Below are positions 11,273 to 24,438 of a stretch of DNA of 64,000 nt, piece after piece. This stretch comes from Calliopum simillimum (lineage: Eukaryota; Arthropoda; Insecta; Diptera; Lauxaniidae). The DNA lies in assembly GCA_951812925.1 (NCBI GenBank), contig OX638368.1:75994909-76058908 (forward strand). Reading direction: 5' to 3'. The translations under genes were made by a program, and so were the position numbers. Below the pieces are notes generated by a model. The model searched no databases. It had not been told where the DNA came from and saw only the letters and a list, made by a program, of their open reading frames with translations. Position 1 is the first letter of the stretch, and each line of letters starts with the position of its first letter.

Positions 11273-11348
11273 TTTTTGAGCCGGTTATGAGTTTGTGAGT
11301 TCAGTTTTTTCCGAATAACTAAGTAGTCAGTATCCTACAATAAATAAA

Positions 11349-11994
11349 AACTAGTAAGGGTGTAGCCTTTGGCCTGTCCAAACATTGAATACCCTACACT
11401 GCAGTATTTTTAAAATTTTGCTTATATGGGAGGTGCCACACCCTCTTGTCCTAGCTTACCCAGTTTTTGCTCAGAGCTTGAATTATAATTCTTAGTATCT
11501 AAGTGAAATTTAGTTGAATTATCTCAAAAAAATCTTTCAGCATAGCATTTCAAAACTATTGCTTGTATGGGAAGTGCCACGCACTCTTGTCCGAGTTCGT
11601 CTTGTTTTAGATCAGAGCGTGTATTTACAGTCCTTATTTGAGTGAAATTTAGTTGGATTATCTCAAAAAACACTTTCAGTATTGTCGTGAAAAATACTGC
11701 TAAAGTTGTATTTTGAATATATTTTTCCGATTTCGCTCATTTTCAATCCCACGGGCTAACTTTCGACAACGGAGGCAGTGTACCAAATTTTATTGAATTA
11801 TCTTGCTCAATTTTTCCAGAAAATGTATTTCCACGCACACCCAGCCAGCCACCCAGACAGATGGATATGGCTATATTGACTCAGGAAGTGACGCTAATCA
11901 AGAATATATATACTTTTCTATATCTGCCACGCCTCCTTCTCTGCGTTACAAACGGAAGGACAAAGTGCATATACGCTGGGTGCAGGGTATAAAA
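11349..11994 (+). mobile_element. mini-me-like repeat, near-complete copy
   Basis: Starts ACTAGTAAGGGTG, continues through 'gggaggtgccaca'-type internal units, a CCAGCCA/CAGACAGA stretch, a core containing AATCAAGAATATATATAC, and ends at 'gggtgcagggtataaaa'. This layout (GTCY-type microsatellite beside a conserved core and a TA stretch) fits the published description of dipteran mini-me elements. It is non-coding. Confidence 0.7.
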
Positions 11995-12337
11995 GTTATG
12001 CGATACTTTATTCAGAAAAGTTATTTTCATCAAATCAAACAACCGAATTTAAAACTTCACACAATTACAACTTTGGACATTTTTTTTTTTTTTTCTGAAT
12101 TCGGTTAAAAATTCCTGATCAGTAACCTTAAAAGTTCTTTGTCATGGACTTTCATAATGTGGACCAGCTTCTCGGAATTTGATATCTTTGCGCACAAGGT
12201 CCAAAAATACTCTATTTCATCAAAATCGGCTAGTTGGTTTAGCCATCAAAACATATTGTTCTGTTAAAGGCGTTGCACCGCCCCAACTAAGTTTTTTAAA
12301 TATCTTCCATTTCCTTACTGAATTTTATCAAAATCGA
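11995..12337. other. no recognisable gene
   Basis: AT-rich sequence with a T-run near 12081-12096. The only open frames are short and lack any motif. Confidence 0.5.
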
Positions 12338-13265
12338 ATGTATGTATGTATTCTCCTTTAACTCCTAGGAGGAGCATAGGGCCAATATGAAATCTCTTCG
12401 TTTGTCACGATCCCTTGCGATGACTTTTATCTCTTGCCACGACTTTCCCGATTCTTGGATTTCCTTTTCCACTCAAGAGCCTGGCGACAAACTTCGTTGT
12501 GTGGTTTCCGGAGAGTGTGCCTTTAGCAGTTCAGCTGTTATTTGATCTTGCTGTTGTAGGCGGCGGTGTTTGTATTCGACTACTACTGCGAGCCACTGCA
12601 GCAGTTGTAGTTGGTGATTCTGGTTGCGGGGATGTGGTAGATATGGGATTCAGTATATCACAAAAATAGTCTTTCCATCTCTTTAGTTGGTCGTCCGCGG
12701 ATGTTAAGAGATTTCCATTTTTGTCTTTGATAGGGCGGCTCTGTTGGTGTTTTCTGCCTGATAATCTGCTGGTGATATCGTAAAGCTCTCTTGTTTTAGC
12801 GTCGTTTCTTGTACCTCCAAATCCGATGTGCATGCTGCCGAGGCAGGTGGATTAACCACACTCTGGTTAGTACCACTTGGAGAGTTATTTTCCATCGTTT
12901 TTCGATCCATGCTTCATTAGTATAATCTTCTCGGCAACGCCCCACGCAGTAAGTTATTAGCTTAAAGCTGGATCCGGCAAGCGCTGCAAATATAGTGGCC
13001 AAATTCACTTTTAATTTCAGCCGCCCAATCTGGAACAGACGCTGACCTGGGAGCCGCTTCAGGATTTTGACAAGATGCTTATTTTAAGGCGGCATCGACT
13101 CGCCTTGTCAGTGCCAGTTACGGGCATTGTGGGTTTTCTTTCAAGGCGCAACGCTGTCCAACGCTACGCCCTTTCACACCCTGGCTGGTCACCCACTTTT
13201 AGTCGCCTCTTACGACAGGCATGCTTACCTCGGGCATATTCTGACCCCCTACCCGCAGGGGTCGG
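12338..13265 (-). pseudogene. LINE (non-LTR retrotransposon) remnant with internal deletion
   Basis: The 3' end is at low coordinates: a (TACA)n tail at 12338-12350 preceded, on the minus strand, by a C-terminus reading IARDRDKRRDFILALCSS. Inward lies the EN-RT linker (12531-12950) with TRELYDITSRLSGRK and DKNGNLLTSADDQLKRWKDY, wording typical of insect LINE polyproteins. The RT itself is absent, so an internal deletion has joined linker to C-terminus. 13010-13265 looks like 5' untranslated sequence and contains CCTGTCGTAAGAGGCGACTA, a motif I recall from insect retroelements. Several frame changes occur. The clade is not assigned. Confidence 0.7.
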
Positions 13266-13592
13266 ATAGTTTAATAAATTAATTTTTTTTTTTTTCTAAT
13301 ATCTTTTGTAGGACTCCATTTCTACTCACGGTGGTTTTTAAAAAATTTTAACTTTTTGAAATACCACCCGCGATTTTTTTCAAGGATAATGTTGGGGGAC
13401 CCTTCTAGTAACAAAATCCGCGAACCGCGAAATCGAACGTCCAGCCGTTTTTTTTTTTCGACATTTTAGCTTTTTTAACGATTTTTGAGTATGTCTCGGT
13501 GTTTATATACATATTATGTACACACATGTATATACGTACATATATATACTTGTTTATGTACATATATATGTGTAATATATATATATGTATAT
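13266..13592. other. AT-rich spacer ending in (TA)/(TACATA) microsatellite
   Basis: T-rich and featureless to about 13498. 13499-13592 is a TATA/TACATA simple repeat, into which the following foldback element is inserted. Confidence 0.6.
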
Positions 13593-15894
13593 TAGGGTGG
13601 GCCGATTTGAAAATTGATCTCGGCTACCCCTCTATGTGGAAGTTCATTCAATTCTATGAATATTTGCCCAAGGAACTATACCTCTGCGTTCAACTTCAGT
13701 TCGGCGCATTTGTAATCGAAAATTGTACCTTTCATCAATATTTTTTTTTTATTTTCATACTAAATTTTAAAAATTTTTATAAAGACAAAAGTAATGTCAT
13801 TATATGATTTGGCTGGTATTCTGTCAGTAATCAATTAAATTGGGTTCGGTTTACTTAAAAAGTTCACTTGATGGTGTGGAATTGATGCTTCATATTTAAA
13901 AAAGTGACATGGGTCAAATAGCCGATTATTATGACCGACTTTCAAAATAAACGATTCATATTTTTGGATGAATTTTTTCAAACAAAACACCAACCTAGGC
14001 TGAAAGTTCATTCAATTCTATGAATATTTGCCCAGGGAACCATACCTCTGCGTTTAACTTTAGTTCGGCGCATTTTCAATTGAAAATTTTACCTTGCGTT
14101 TAATATTTATTTTTATGCTTAGTTTTCCAAATTCCTATAGAGACAAAAGTAATATCATAATATGTTTTGGCTGGTATTCTGTCAGTAACTTATAAAATTT
14201 GGTTCTGTGTTTACGAAAAGTTTACTTGATAGCGTGCTAGTTGACCCATATCACTTTTTTAAATATGTAGCATCAATTCCACACTATCAAGTAAACTTTT
14301 TATGTAAACAGAATCTAATTTAATTGATTACTGACAGAATACCAGCCAAATCATATAATGACATTACTTTTGTCTTTATAAAAATTTTTAAAATTTAGTA
14401 TGAAAATAAAAAAAAAATATTGATGAAAGGTACAATTTTCGATTACAAATGCGCCGAACTGAAGTTGAACGCAGAGGTATAGTTCCTTGGGCAAATATTC
14501 ATAGAATTGAATGAACTTCCACATAGGGGGGTAGCCGAGGTCGATAAAATTTCCTCCATACAATTTGGCCCACTTGATGGAGTGGAATTGATGCTATATA
14601 TTTAAAAAATTGATATGGGTCAAATAGCCGATTATTATGACCGAATTTCAAAATAAACGATTCATATTTTTGGATGAATTTTTTCAAACAAAACACCAAC
14701 CTAGGCTGAAAGTTCATTCAATTTGATGAATATTTGCCCAAGGAACCATACCTCTACGTTCAATTTTAGTTCGGCGCATTTTCGATTTAAAATTTTACCT
14801 TACGTTTAATATTTATTTTTATGCTTAATTTTCAAAATTCCTATAGAGACAAAAGTAATATCATAGTATGTTTTGGTTGGTAGTCTGTCAGTAATTAATA
14901 AAATTGGGTTTTGTTCTTACGAACAGTTTACTTGATAGCGTGGAATTGATTATATGTATTAATTCCAAAAAATTATATCGGTCAAATTATATATATTTAT
15001 TAAAAACGATTCATATTTTTACATAGATTTTTGGTATATTGTTCTGTAAATTAAAAAAAGTGGCTAATTTATTTCCTAAAACTGCCACTAGATGTTGCCC
15101 TGGAAAAAAATGAGTGTCAGATTCGGCATCCTAGCATCCAAAAACATTTGGGTTCGTGTTTCGATTGAAAAAATCCATGTAAAAATATAAATCGTTTATA
15201 ATAAATCGGTTGTTTGACCGATATCATTTTTTGGAATTAATATAATCAATTCCTCGCTATCAAGTAAACTTTTCATAAAAACAGAACCCAATTTCCTTGA
15301 TTACTGACAGAATACCAGCCAAAACATATTATGATATTACTTTTGTCTCTATAGGATTTTGAAAATTAAGCATAAAAATAAATATTAAACGCAAGGTAAA
15401 ATTTTCAATCGAAAATGCGCCGAACTAAAGTTGAAGGTAGAGGTATGGTTTCTTGTGCAAATATTCATAGAATTGAATGAACTTTCAGCTAAGGTTGGTG
15501 TTTTGTTTGAAAAAATTCATCCAAAATTATGAATCGTTTATTTTGAAAGTCGGTCATAATAATCGACTATTTGACTCATATCATTTTTTTAAATATATAG
15601 CATCAATTCCACACCATCAGGTAATTTTTTTATGCAAACAGAACCCAATTTAATTGATTACTGACAGAATACCAGCCAAATCATATAATGACATTACTTT
15701 TGTCTTTATAAAAATTTTTTAAATTTAGTATGAAAACAAAAAAAAAATATTGATGAAAGGTACAATTTTTGATCAAAAATGCGCCGAACTAAAGTTGAAC
15801 GCAAAAGTATAGTTCCTTGAGCAAATATTCATAGAATTGAATGAACTTTCACATAGGGGGGTAGCCGAGATCAGTTTTCAAATCGGCCCACCCT
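13593..15894. mobile_element. composite foldback element with TAGGGTGGGCC ends
   Basis: It begins TAGGGTGGGCCGATTTG and ends with the inverse CGGCCCACCCTA. The outer arms (about 13593-13830 and 15640-15894) are close inverted repeats. A further inverse arm lies inside at 14320-14565 and stops at 'ggcccac', joined to 'ttgatggagtgg', an internal sequence. This suggests fusion of two copies by deletion or recombination. It is non-coding; the arms share an open frame containing FIQFYEYLPKELYL, which recurs in both orientations only because the arms repeat. Confidence 0.8.
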
Positions 15895-16895
15895 AATATA
15901 CATACACACATATATATATATATAAAATGTATCGTTTCCGCACCATCCATTTTTTAAAAAATCGGTCTTTTCGTATTTAAGAAAAACACAAACAAAAACC
16001 GGAAACAGCAATAGTCATTCCAGATGTGATTTTTGATGCTTAATCCGAACCTGGTTATAGAATTGCTCTATTACGTCTGGACTTTGAGATATCCTTACAT
16101 AAATGTTTAAAGGACACCATTTTTTTTTTTTTCCTATTTTTGAAATTATATAACAAGATAATGTAATAGTATGCCGTAAAATCTGGTATGACAATTAAGA
16201 GCACTAGTTTTTTTCTTGAAAACTCAATCAAACCGATAACGATATCTTTTTTTTGTCGGAGATATCTTTACCTTAAAAGTTAAAAAAGTGCAAAAACACG
16301 ATTTTTGGCTATGTTGGATGTTATATGCAGGACACACACAATTTTTCTGTGAATTTCTATTACCAGAAGCATTTAGTACTTTCTTTTGGCTTTAAATTGA
16401 GCTATCAAATGTTCATCTGCAATATTTCTCTACAAAGTTATGTATCAGTGATTTTTTCATTTTGTGGTTCCTCCAAGTTTAAAGTTCGCGTTTTACATGA
16501 ACTTTAGAGATTTTGTGAAAAAACCATCTTATTATGAAATGTTGCTCATATCCTAAGGTTTTATTTAAGCCATAGAACTTGAGAAACCGCTTAGTAGTTT
16601 TTGTTTTATATGACATATATGTCCAAGTAATGAGAGGGCAATTTCCAAGGGGCTGAAAAGGGGGAATATACTCTTTACCTACTACCCTTTCGTTAAAAAA
16701 AGACATCTTCCGAATTTAAGCAGACTGTAAGCTTAAAATTGATAAATCTGTTGTAGAACGTTGAAGAATATAAAGAAATAAAAATAGTTTGTTTTCACAA
16801 AAACTGCAACAGGAAAAAATTCATAGAAAAAAAGGTTCTCAAAAAAGGCAGTAGGGACATTGAATTTCGATTAAACATACTTGGCCACATAAGTA
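15895..16895. other. microsatellite and AT-rich repeat sequence, no gene
   Basis: 15895-15925 is a TA/CA simple repeat. 16130-16310 resembles 52740-52960 (both have a 'gatatctttt...tcggagrtatctt' motif followed by 'aaaagttaraaaagt'), so it is a dispersed repeat. 16790-16880 resembles 25640-25745 in direct orientation ('ctcaaaaaaggcag'). Confidence 0.5.
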
Positions 16896-17051
16896 TTAGT
16901 ACCTGGAGACCGATCCCTGCTCGGTCAACAATATAATCTTATTATTTTAGTCGATGTTTTTATTCATAGCTATTTTTTGTTATGAAACTTGTATCTTTTC
17001 ACTTCTAACGGTCATGCTTTCAAAATGATAAATAAACCGATGAGAATAATC

Positions 17052-17944
17052 AGGCATGTCGTAGAATCCAATATGTGTCGGAATTGGATTTGAATTCGAC
17101 AAAAAATATGACTAGGTGTCGTGCATTCCGATTTTGTCGATTTCATGTTCGAATCGGATTTGCTATCGGTTTTGGGTGCCGCAGAAACCGATTTTATCGA
17201 TTTACTTCTCGGGAATAAAACGACAAGATCATTGCTCTTTTTTAAAGTTTATTATGACGGTTATTTTGATCAACATTTAAAAGAAGTATTTAAGGATAAA
17301 ATATTTGGAGACAACGACACAAAATAAAATTCTATTTAATTTTATGGAAAATAGTCAATATATTGCCAAAGGCTTTGCCAAGCGCGACTACTTCTTAGTC
17401 AGCAGGGTGCATATGGCTTACTAAACCATATTCTGCTTTTCTTTAAATTTGTTCTGTTCTTGCCCCTTCTCCGTATAGGTAGCTGTCCCGGTAGCTGTTT
17501 TAAATCTGCCTTAACGTGTTTTTCATCGGTTAAATTTAGTCACGAAGTCATTATATATCTTTCATGCGCCTTTTAGTGCACCATTTTAATTTTTTGTTGT
17601 GCTTTTTTCCCATCAATAAAAATGCGGCAAACAAAAGTTCATTTTGTTTGTTTTTTAGTTTCGGGAATAAAAAATAAAACATAAATGTCTGTATATTTAA
17701 TGGTTAAACTCAACAAAACAACACAAATTTCTTAAAATTTTCTTTTTAATGTTAAATCACAATTTATTTTAAATTTTTATTCAATTTTTTTGACAGTTTA
17801 TTTCTTAAATGTCTGATTCGAATATCGGTTTTACTTTTGTTCGAAAAATTTAAATCCATTCGGATTTCACGACACCATTTCAAATCGTTATCGATTTACA
17901 GTTCCGATAAAAAGCAAAACCTAATCGGATTCTGCGACATGCCT
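17052..17944. mobile_element. element with CAGGCATGTCG ends
   Basis: Left end CAGGCATGTCGTAGAATCC and right end GGATTCTGCGACATGCCTG form inverted repeats. It interrupts the left arm of the giant palindrome; the right arm lacks it. AT-rich flanks blur the TSD (ATAAT-like). It has one 68-codon open frame (17121-17327, ending HLKEVFKDKIFGDNDTK) that I do not recognise, so it may be a deletion derivative. Termini resemble the MITE at 1202-1443. Confidence 0.7.
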
Positions 17945-20151
17945 GGATAATAAGAAAAAACTCGGAAAGCATCGAATGGTATAGAAAAATATCAAAAACT
18001 CAAATTTTTTTTTTGGCGAAATAGAATGCCCTAAAATAAATAAATGGGATATGCCACGCACCCAAAATATTTTGTCTTTTGTATGGCGGCTGAAATATCT
18101 TATCTTCAAAGGATCATAACTCGGAAAATAAGAATCCTATTAGAAAAATTTGAATGGATATTTGGATAAGGAAGAGTGTAACTATCCGATGCTATTAATA
18201 AAAAAGAATTTCACCTTTTCTTGTAGCTACGCTGTAAGACTGAACACAGCGTTTTCTTCAACTTCAAGCAAGGATATTTCAAAATCCTGCTGGTATAATG
18301 ACAGTTCTGCTGATGAAGACGGATTTAGCGTCAAAAAGTACATAAGACTGCATATAAGAATTAAACAGTTCATTCCATTTTTTTTTTGTGCCTGAGTTAC
18401 TAACAAAAATTTTTATTTTGATAAAAAAGTGGGCGTGGCAATTATTAAACAAAGCCTTCTTTTTGTTATGCTTTACATACTCCTGATCCAGATTCGCATA
18501 CCAAATTTCATCAAAATATGTTGTATCATTTGCGAGAAACAGCATTTAATGTGTTTTACTTGTATGGGAGGTTCCACGCGCACTTTCGATATTTTGCCTA
18601 CTTTCAGGTCGTAGGTGCCTAATAGCAAGTAAACTCTCTTCAGTTAAATTCAGAAAGATTGCTTTAGTAGTTTTCTTTTTATAGCACATTATATTTTTGT
18701 GGGCGGTGCCACGCCCTTTAACGAGTTTTCCCAATTTAATGGCATATGACATATTAATACTTGTTTGAAGAGGTAACAGATCCTAAATTTTCATCAAAAT
18801 TGTCGGAGTCGTTTTCGAGTAATATTGAATCAAAATTTTCAAGGGTTAAAAAGTGGGCGTGACACTTATTCGATCCCGCCCACTTTTCGTTTGTTACAAG
18901 ATATTATTAAGCAGTACCTACATACCAAATTTCATTAAAATACCTTGTAACATTTGCGAGAAATAGCATTTAACGTATTTTGCTTGTATGGGAGGTTCCA
19001 CGCGCAACGGCGATATTTTGCCCGCTTTCATTAGCATACAATGAAAAATGAACTAGCCTTGAACTTTGTAAATGCTCACCAGGGGGCGTGGCATTGCATT
19101 TAATTTTAAATTTGAGATGATCATAACTCGCAAACCATACAAGGTATTTGAATGAAATTCGGTAAGCGAGTACGGCTTAGTAATACCTTATAACAGACAA
19201 AAAGTGGGCGGGATCAAATAAGTGCCACGCCCACTTTTTAACCATTGAAAATTTTGATTCAATATTACTCGAAAACGACTCCAAAAATTTTGATGGAAAT
19301 TTAGGAGATGTTACCTCTGCAAACAGATATTAATATGTAATATGCCGTTATATTGAGAAAACTCGTTGAAGGGCGTGGCACCGCCCACAAAAATATAGTG
19401 CACTATAAAAAGAAAACTACTTAAGCAATCTTTCTGAATTTAAATGTAGGAAGTCTACTTGCTATTAGGCACCTACAAACTGAAAGTAGGCAAAATATCG
19501 AAAGTGCGCGTGGAACCTCCCATACAAGTAAAACACATTAAATGCTATTTCTCGCAAAACGGTATAACAAATTTTGATGAAATTTGGTATGCGGATCTGG
19601 ATCAAGAGTATCTAAAGCATAACAAAAAGAAGGCTATGCCCCGCCCATTTTTTTATTAAAATAAAAATTTTGGTTAATAACTCAGGCACAAAAAAAATTG
19701 GAATGAACTGTTTAATTCTTATATGCAGTCTTGTGTACTTTTTGACGCTGAATCCGTCTTCATCAGTAGAACTGTCATTATACCTGCAGGATTTTGAAAT
19801 ATCCTTGCTTGAAGTTGAAGAAAACGCTGTGTTCAGTCTTACAGCGTAGCTACAAGAAAAGGTAAAATTCTTTTTTATTAATAGCATCGAATAGTTACAC
19901 TCTTCCTTATCCAAATTTTTCTACATAATAGGATTCTTATTTTCCGAGCTATGATCCTTTGAGGATAAGATATTTCAGCCGCCATACAAAATACGAAATA
20001 TTTTGGGTGCATGACATATCCCATTTATTTATTTAAGGGCATTCTATTCCACCATAAAAAATTTTAGTTTTTGATATTTTTCTATACCGTTCGATGCTTT
20101 CCCAGTTTTTTCTTATTATTATTCTCATCGGCTTACTTATCATTTTGAAAG

Positions 20152-20282
20152 TGTAGAGTATTAATATTAAAAAAGTATACTTTTATATATGATGTTTGTA
20201 TAAATGATTGAACACACAATAAATCATTCTGAATTAGACTCTCTACTGAATCACATCGAACTTTTATAATAAATATATTACA
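20152..20282 (+). repeat. 5' LTR of Ty3/gypsy element
   Basis: 131 bp, starts TGTAGAGTATT and ends ATATATTACA. It matches the 3' LTR with two visible substitutions. It is preceded by GAAAG (20147-20151), the TSD. Immediately after it, AATTGGCGACGAG is at the expected place of the primer-binding site. Confidence 0.93.
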
Positions 20283-20365
20283 AATTGGCGACGAGAAAAA
20301 AATCTTAAAAAAAAAAAATAAAAAATTAATAATTTTTTTTTAAAGAAAATTAATATGTATAAAAA

Positions 20366-23300
20366 ATGTCGGAAAAGAAGCTGATACAAATTGCACAGGC
20401 TTCAATAATGCATGAATTTGATATTGAAGATAATTGGAAATTATGGCACGAACGTTTGGAGCTGCATTTTCTAGAAATCGGAATTTCTGAAGATAATCTA
20501 AAAGTCTCAACGCTTTTGAAAACTGTGGGTTCACGTGCATATGAGATGCTACATAGCATATGCAGTCCAGCGCTTCCTAGCACAAAATCATATGCAGAAT
20601 TATGTGAAAGTATGATTAAGCATTTCACTCCACCAATTATTGTATTCCATGAACGGAAAAATTTCCATAACGCAAGGATGTCGGATGGTGAGACGGTAAG
20701 TGCTTGGTACACGAGAGTTAAAAAACTATCCTTGAACTGTAAATTCGGTTCAGTTTTGGATCAATTTGTTCTTGATAAATTTATCATTGAACTGCCTTCG
20801 AAAATTTATGAAAAATTTTGCGAGGAGGACGAAACTTTATCGTTGGATCGAGCATTGAAAAAAGCGATGCTACATGAGCAAAAATTTGCACAAAACTCCA
20901 ATGATGTCAACTATGTTAAACCACGACCCAAATATAACAACAACCATAATAAACCAAATAAAGGCAACAACAAGAATAGCAATAGTAGTAATCTACAGAA
21001 AAAGGCAAAATGCAACCATTGTGGCTTCAAAAATCATGGATCCAAAGAATGCTTTCATAAGACTAGTACTTGCAATTCGTGTGGTAAAATCGGGCATATC
21101 TCTACAGTTTGTAGAGGTTCCGAAAAACAAATTCAATTTATTTCTAGTCATAGTGTTAATCAGAAAACTAATGATAATATGTATTCCATTTATAGCATTG
21201 ATGATGAAAGTAATTTGGATGGCCGCGTATTTTCATTTGGAAATCAATATACTTTGTTTGTTGAAATCAACAATGTTGGATTTCAAGTAGTCTGTGATAC
21301 TGGTGCACCATGTTCATTGATTCCTGTTCATATTTATGAAAACTATTTTGATCTTTCAAGAATAAGACCGTGTTTGATTCCATATTCTGGCTACGGTGGT
21401 GAGAAAATCAATATTTTGGGTGAGTTCTCTGCAATTGTTAATTACAAGGGCCAAAAAAATGAAGGAATTTTTGTGGTAACGAAGTCAAATAGTCCAATTT
21501 TATTGGGAAGAAACTTTTTGCGTAGTTTTGGTTTTGTTTTGACCTTAGATTGTGAGATAAAGTCGTCTAAATCAAGACAAAATCATATTAATTTTCTTGA
21601 ATCTTATAAAGAAGTAATTGAGTCAATTAAAAGCGAATTTTCTGAAGTTTTTAAAAGTGGTTTAGGAAAATGTAATACTACAATAGTTAAACTACCAATT
21701 TCTAAGGATGCTATACCAATATTTTGTAAACCGAGACCGGTACCTTTAGCTTGGCGTGAAACTATTAGTAAACAAATAGATGATTTAATTAAATGTGGTT
21801 TGTTAGTACCAATTGACAGTTCAGATTGGTGTACGCCACTTGTTCCAATATTAAAACCAAACGGTGATTTAAGAATTTGTGGTGATTATAAAACTACAGT
21901 CAATAAACATTTAGTTGATTTCAAGTATCCATTAACACGTATTGATCAAATTTTTGCTTCATTGCAAGGTGGAATAATATATACTAAACTTGATCTCTCT
22001 AATGCATATAATCCGCTAGTTCTTGATGAAGATGCACAAAAATTATGTACCTGGAGTACACACAAAGGAATCTTTAGAATGACACGCTTACCATTTGGCG
22101 TTAAAACAGCCGCAGCAATTTTTCAAAAAACTATGGAAAGTCTCCTAAGTGAATTCACTAACGTTTTTTGTTATCAAGATGATATTGTTGTTACAGGAAA
22201 AAATTTTTCTGATCACTTAAAAACCTTAAAGCAAGTATTGCTAAAAATTCAAACGGCTGGAATGCGATTAAACGTTAACAAATGCGAATTTTTCAAAGAG
22301 AAAATTTCTTATTTGGGATTTGACATTGATAAAAATGGTCTTTCACGCAACAAAGAACGCATTAAAAGTGTGCTGAATGCACCAGAACCGAAAAATGTCT
22401 CAGAACTTCGAGCATTTATAGGCATGGTAAATTACCATTCCAGTTTTATAGCAAATTTTGCTGAATTAATGTCTCCTTTGTTTCGTTTATTGCAAAAAAA
22501 TGTTGAATTTAAATGGTCCGTTGAATGTAAAAAAACTTTTGATCATATGAAAACAGAAATCTGTTCAGATCGGATCTTAGTTCATTTCAATCCTAAATTG
22601 CCTATAATATTAACTACTGACGCAAGTAATACAGCAGTAGCAGGTGTATTAGCTCATAAATTTGAAGATGGGTCTAAGCGACCAATTGCTTTTGTATCAA
22701 GAGCTTTGAACAAAGCTGAATTAAATTATAGCACTATTGAAAAGGAGGCACTTGCAATCATTTTCAGTGTCACAAAATTAAGACAATATTTATTAGGTAT
22801 ACATTTTAATTTACTAACTGATCATAGACCATTAATTACTTTGTTTGGTGAGCACAAGGGAATTCCTATAATGGCTGCTGCACGCATGTAACGATGGGCT
22901 TTTATATTGTCTGGATTTAACTATTCAATTGAATATATCAAGGGTTCAAACAATTCAGCTGATGCGTTGTCACGTATTGCACAGCATGAATCATCAGTAC
23001 AAGATGAAGGTGCAACATATATCAATTACGTCAATAATGGGAATCCATTGCAATTGAGTTACAAAGACATTCAAAATGGTACTGTTGACAAACTTGTCGG
23101 TGATGAATTTTCTTCTTTTCGTTCTAAAGTATTAGAAATGACAGTAGAGTCAGGATGCATTTTGTGGGGTTATCGAACATATGTTCCATCCAAGTTGAGA
23201 GAAACAGTGTTACAAGATCTACACACTTCTCATATGGGCATAGTGAAAACAAAATCTTTAGCTAGATCATTTGTTTACTGGCCAAATATTGACAAAGACA

Positions 23301-24325
23301 TTGAAAGACTCATTAGAGGTTGTGATGCATGCAATTTGGCTCAGGCAAGCCCAGAAAAAAGTGAGTTAATACCATGGTTACCTGCAAATGCAGCATGGAA
23401 ACGGATTCACATTGATTATGCTTCGATTGGTAAAACAAATTTTCTTATTATAGTAGATTCATTCTCAAAATGGATCGAAGTTTTTAAAACCAAAGACATT
23501 ACCACAGCATTTACGATTAGTAAGTTAAGAGACGTCTTCTGCAGATTCGGCATACCTGATATTGTTGTAAGCGACAATGGTGCACAATTTACTTCTGTTG
23601 AATTTCGTGAATTTTTGCTTAAAAATGGTATTCAGCATAAACTTACAGCGCCAGGTAATCCATCAACTAATGGACAAGCCGAAAATTCTGTCAAAACTAT
23701 TAAAAAGTCCCTTATTGCTTCTTTAAAAAATTGCAAAACAAGTGACATCGAGTTAGTATTGACACGATTTTTATTTGATTATCGTATAACAAAACACTGC
23801 ACAACAAATGAGACACCAGCAAAAATTTTATTAGGACATGAACTAAAATCGCGTTTTAGTTTGTTAAAACCACCAACTACGCAGGAGGTTATAAAACAAA
23901 AGCAGCAAATTGCTATTAAAAATTTTAAAGGAAAACGCAATATAAAATTCGCTAAAGGACAAACTGTCTATGTAAGAAATTATAAAAATCCTAACAAAGA
24001 CAGTTGGTCAAAAGCAAAAATAAAAAAAGTACTTGGTCCTCGTAACTATACATGCTATTTACTACGCGAGAACCGAGAAATACAAAGACATGTAGATCAG
24101 ATTCGCGACACTCTTCAGGAAATTGAACATAAGGAGAAAGAAGATGAAAATAATATCGTTGAAGATGTCGCATCGGAATCACAGACTGAAGAAAACTTGT
24201 CACAATCGACCATAGTTAGTGAATCAGATGATGAAATTGTTGAAAGACCATCGATTCGCTCAACAGCTTTAACAGCTAAAAACATGATCACTAAAACATA
24301 TGAGTATTGGAGTCGAAAGCATTAA
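20366..24325 (+). pseudogene. gag-pol: Ty3/gypsy Gag-Pol polyprotein with one internal stop
   Basis: A single frame of 1320 codons encodes, in order, a Gag region, two CCHC zinc knuckles (from C216 and C236), an aspartic protease (CDTGAPCSLIP, D311), reverse transcriptase (YQDDIVV, residues 603-606), RNase H (LTTDASN, then LLTDHRPL near 815) and integrase. Integrase has an HTSH/CDAC zinc motif and catalytic D1017, D1070 and E1106, i.e. the DD35E spacing. The only visible lesion is a TAA at 22889-22891 (codon 842) between RNase H and integrase; a C-to-T change from a glutamine codon would explain it. Gag and Pol share one frame with no frameshift signal. No envelope gene follows. The start ATG at 20366 lies 83 bases after the LTR. 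The element probably moved recently but is dead unless the stop is read through. Confidence 0.93.
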
Positions 24326-24426
24326 TACAGTCCAGATTACTTCGTCTAATTAGAATTTGATTAAAATCACTTGGCTTAAAAATTATTTACTATTTGTATA
24401 ACAACTTTGTAATTGTATAACAATTT

Positions 24427-24438
24427 TAAGGAGAGAGT
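24427..24438 (+). other. polypurine tract
   Basis: AAGGAGAGAGT directly abuts the 3' LTR, as expected for plus-strand priming. Confidence 0.75.

Larger units (their letters stand above)
9330..11275. repeat. foldback/minisatellite repeat, copy 2
   Basis: Direct copy of 6499-8284 with a longer left arm. 9345-9500 is the inverse of 9660-9860, with the hairpin centre near 9590. A 129-bp element absent from copy 1 is inserted at 10033-10161. The minisatellite (10800-11272) is shorter than in copy 1. Confidence 0.8.

Noticed and set aside
13075..13269. 64-codon plus-strand frame in GC-richer sequence
   Set aside because: It is antisense to LINE 5' sequence with the CCTGTCGTAAGAGGCGACTA motif.
13499..14563. 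Matching open frames (FIQFYEYLPKELYL-type) on plus and minus strands
   Set aside because: They are the two arms of one foldback element read in opposite directions.
18150..19914. Similar open frames of 60-100 codons on both strands
   Set aside because: They lie in the inverted arms of the giant palindrome and mirror each other. No start context or domain.
20874..21290. 138-codon frame overlapping gag
   Set aside because: It is a shifted-frame shadow of the Gag-Pol frame without any motif.
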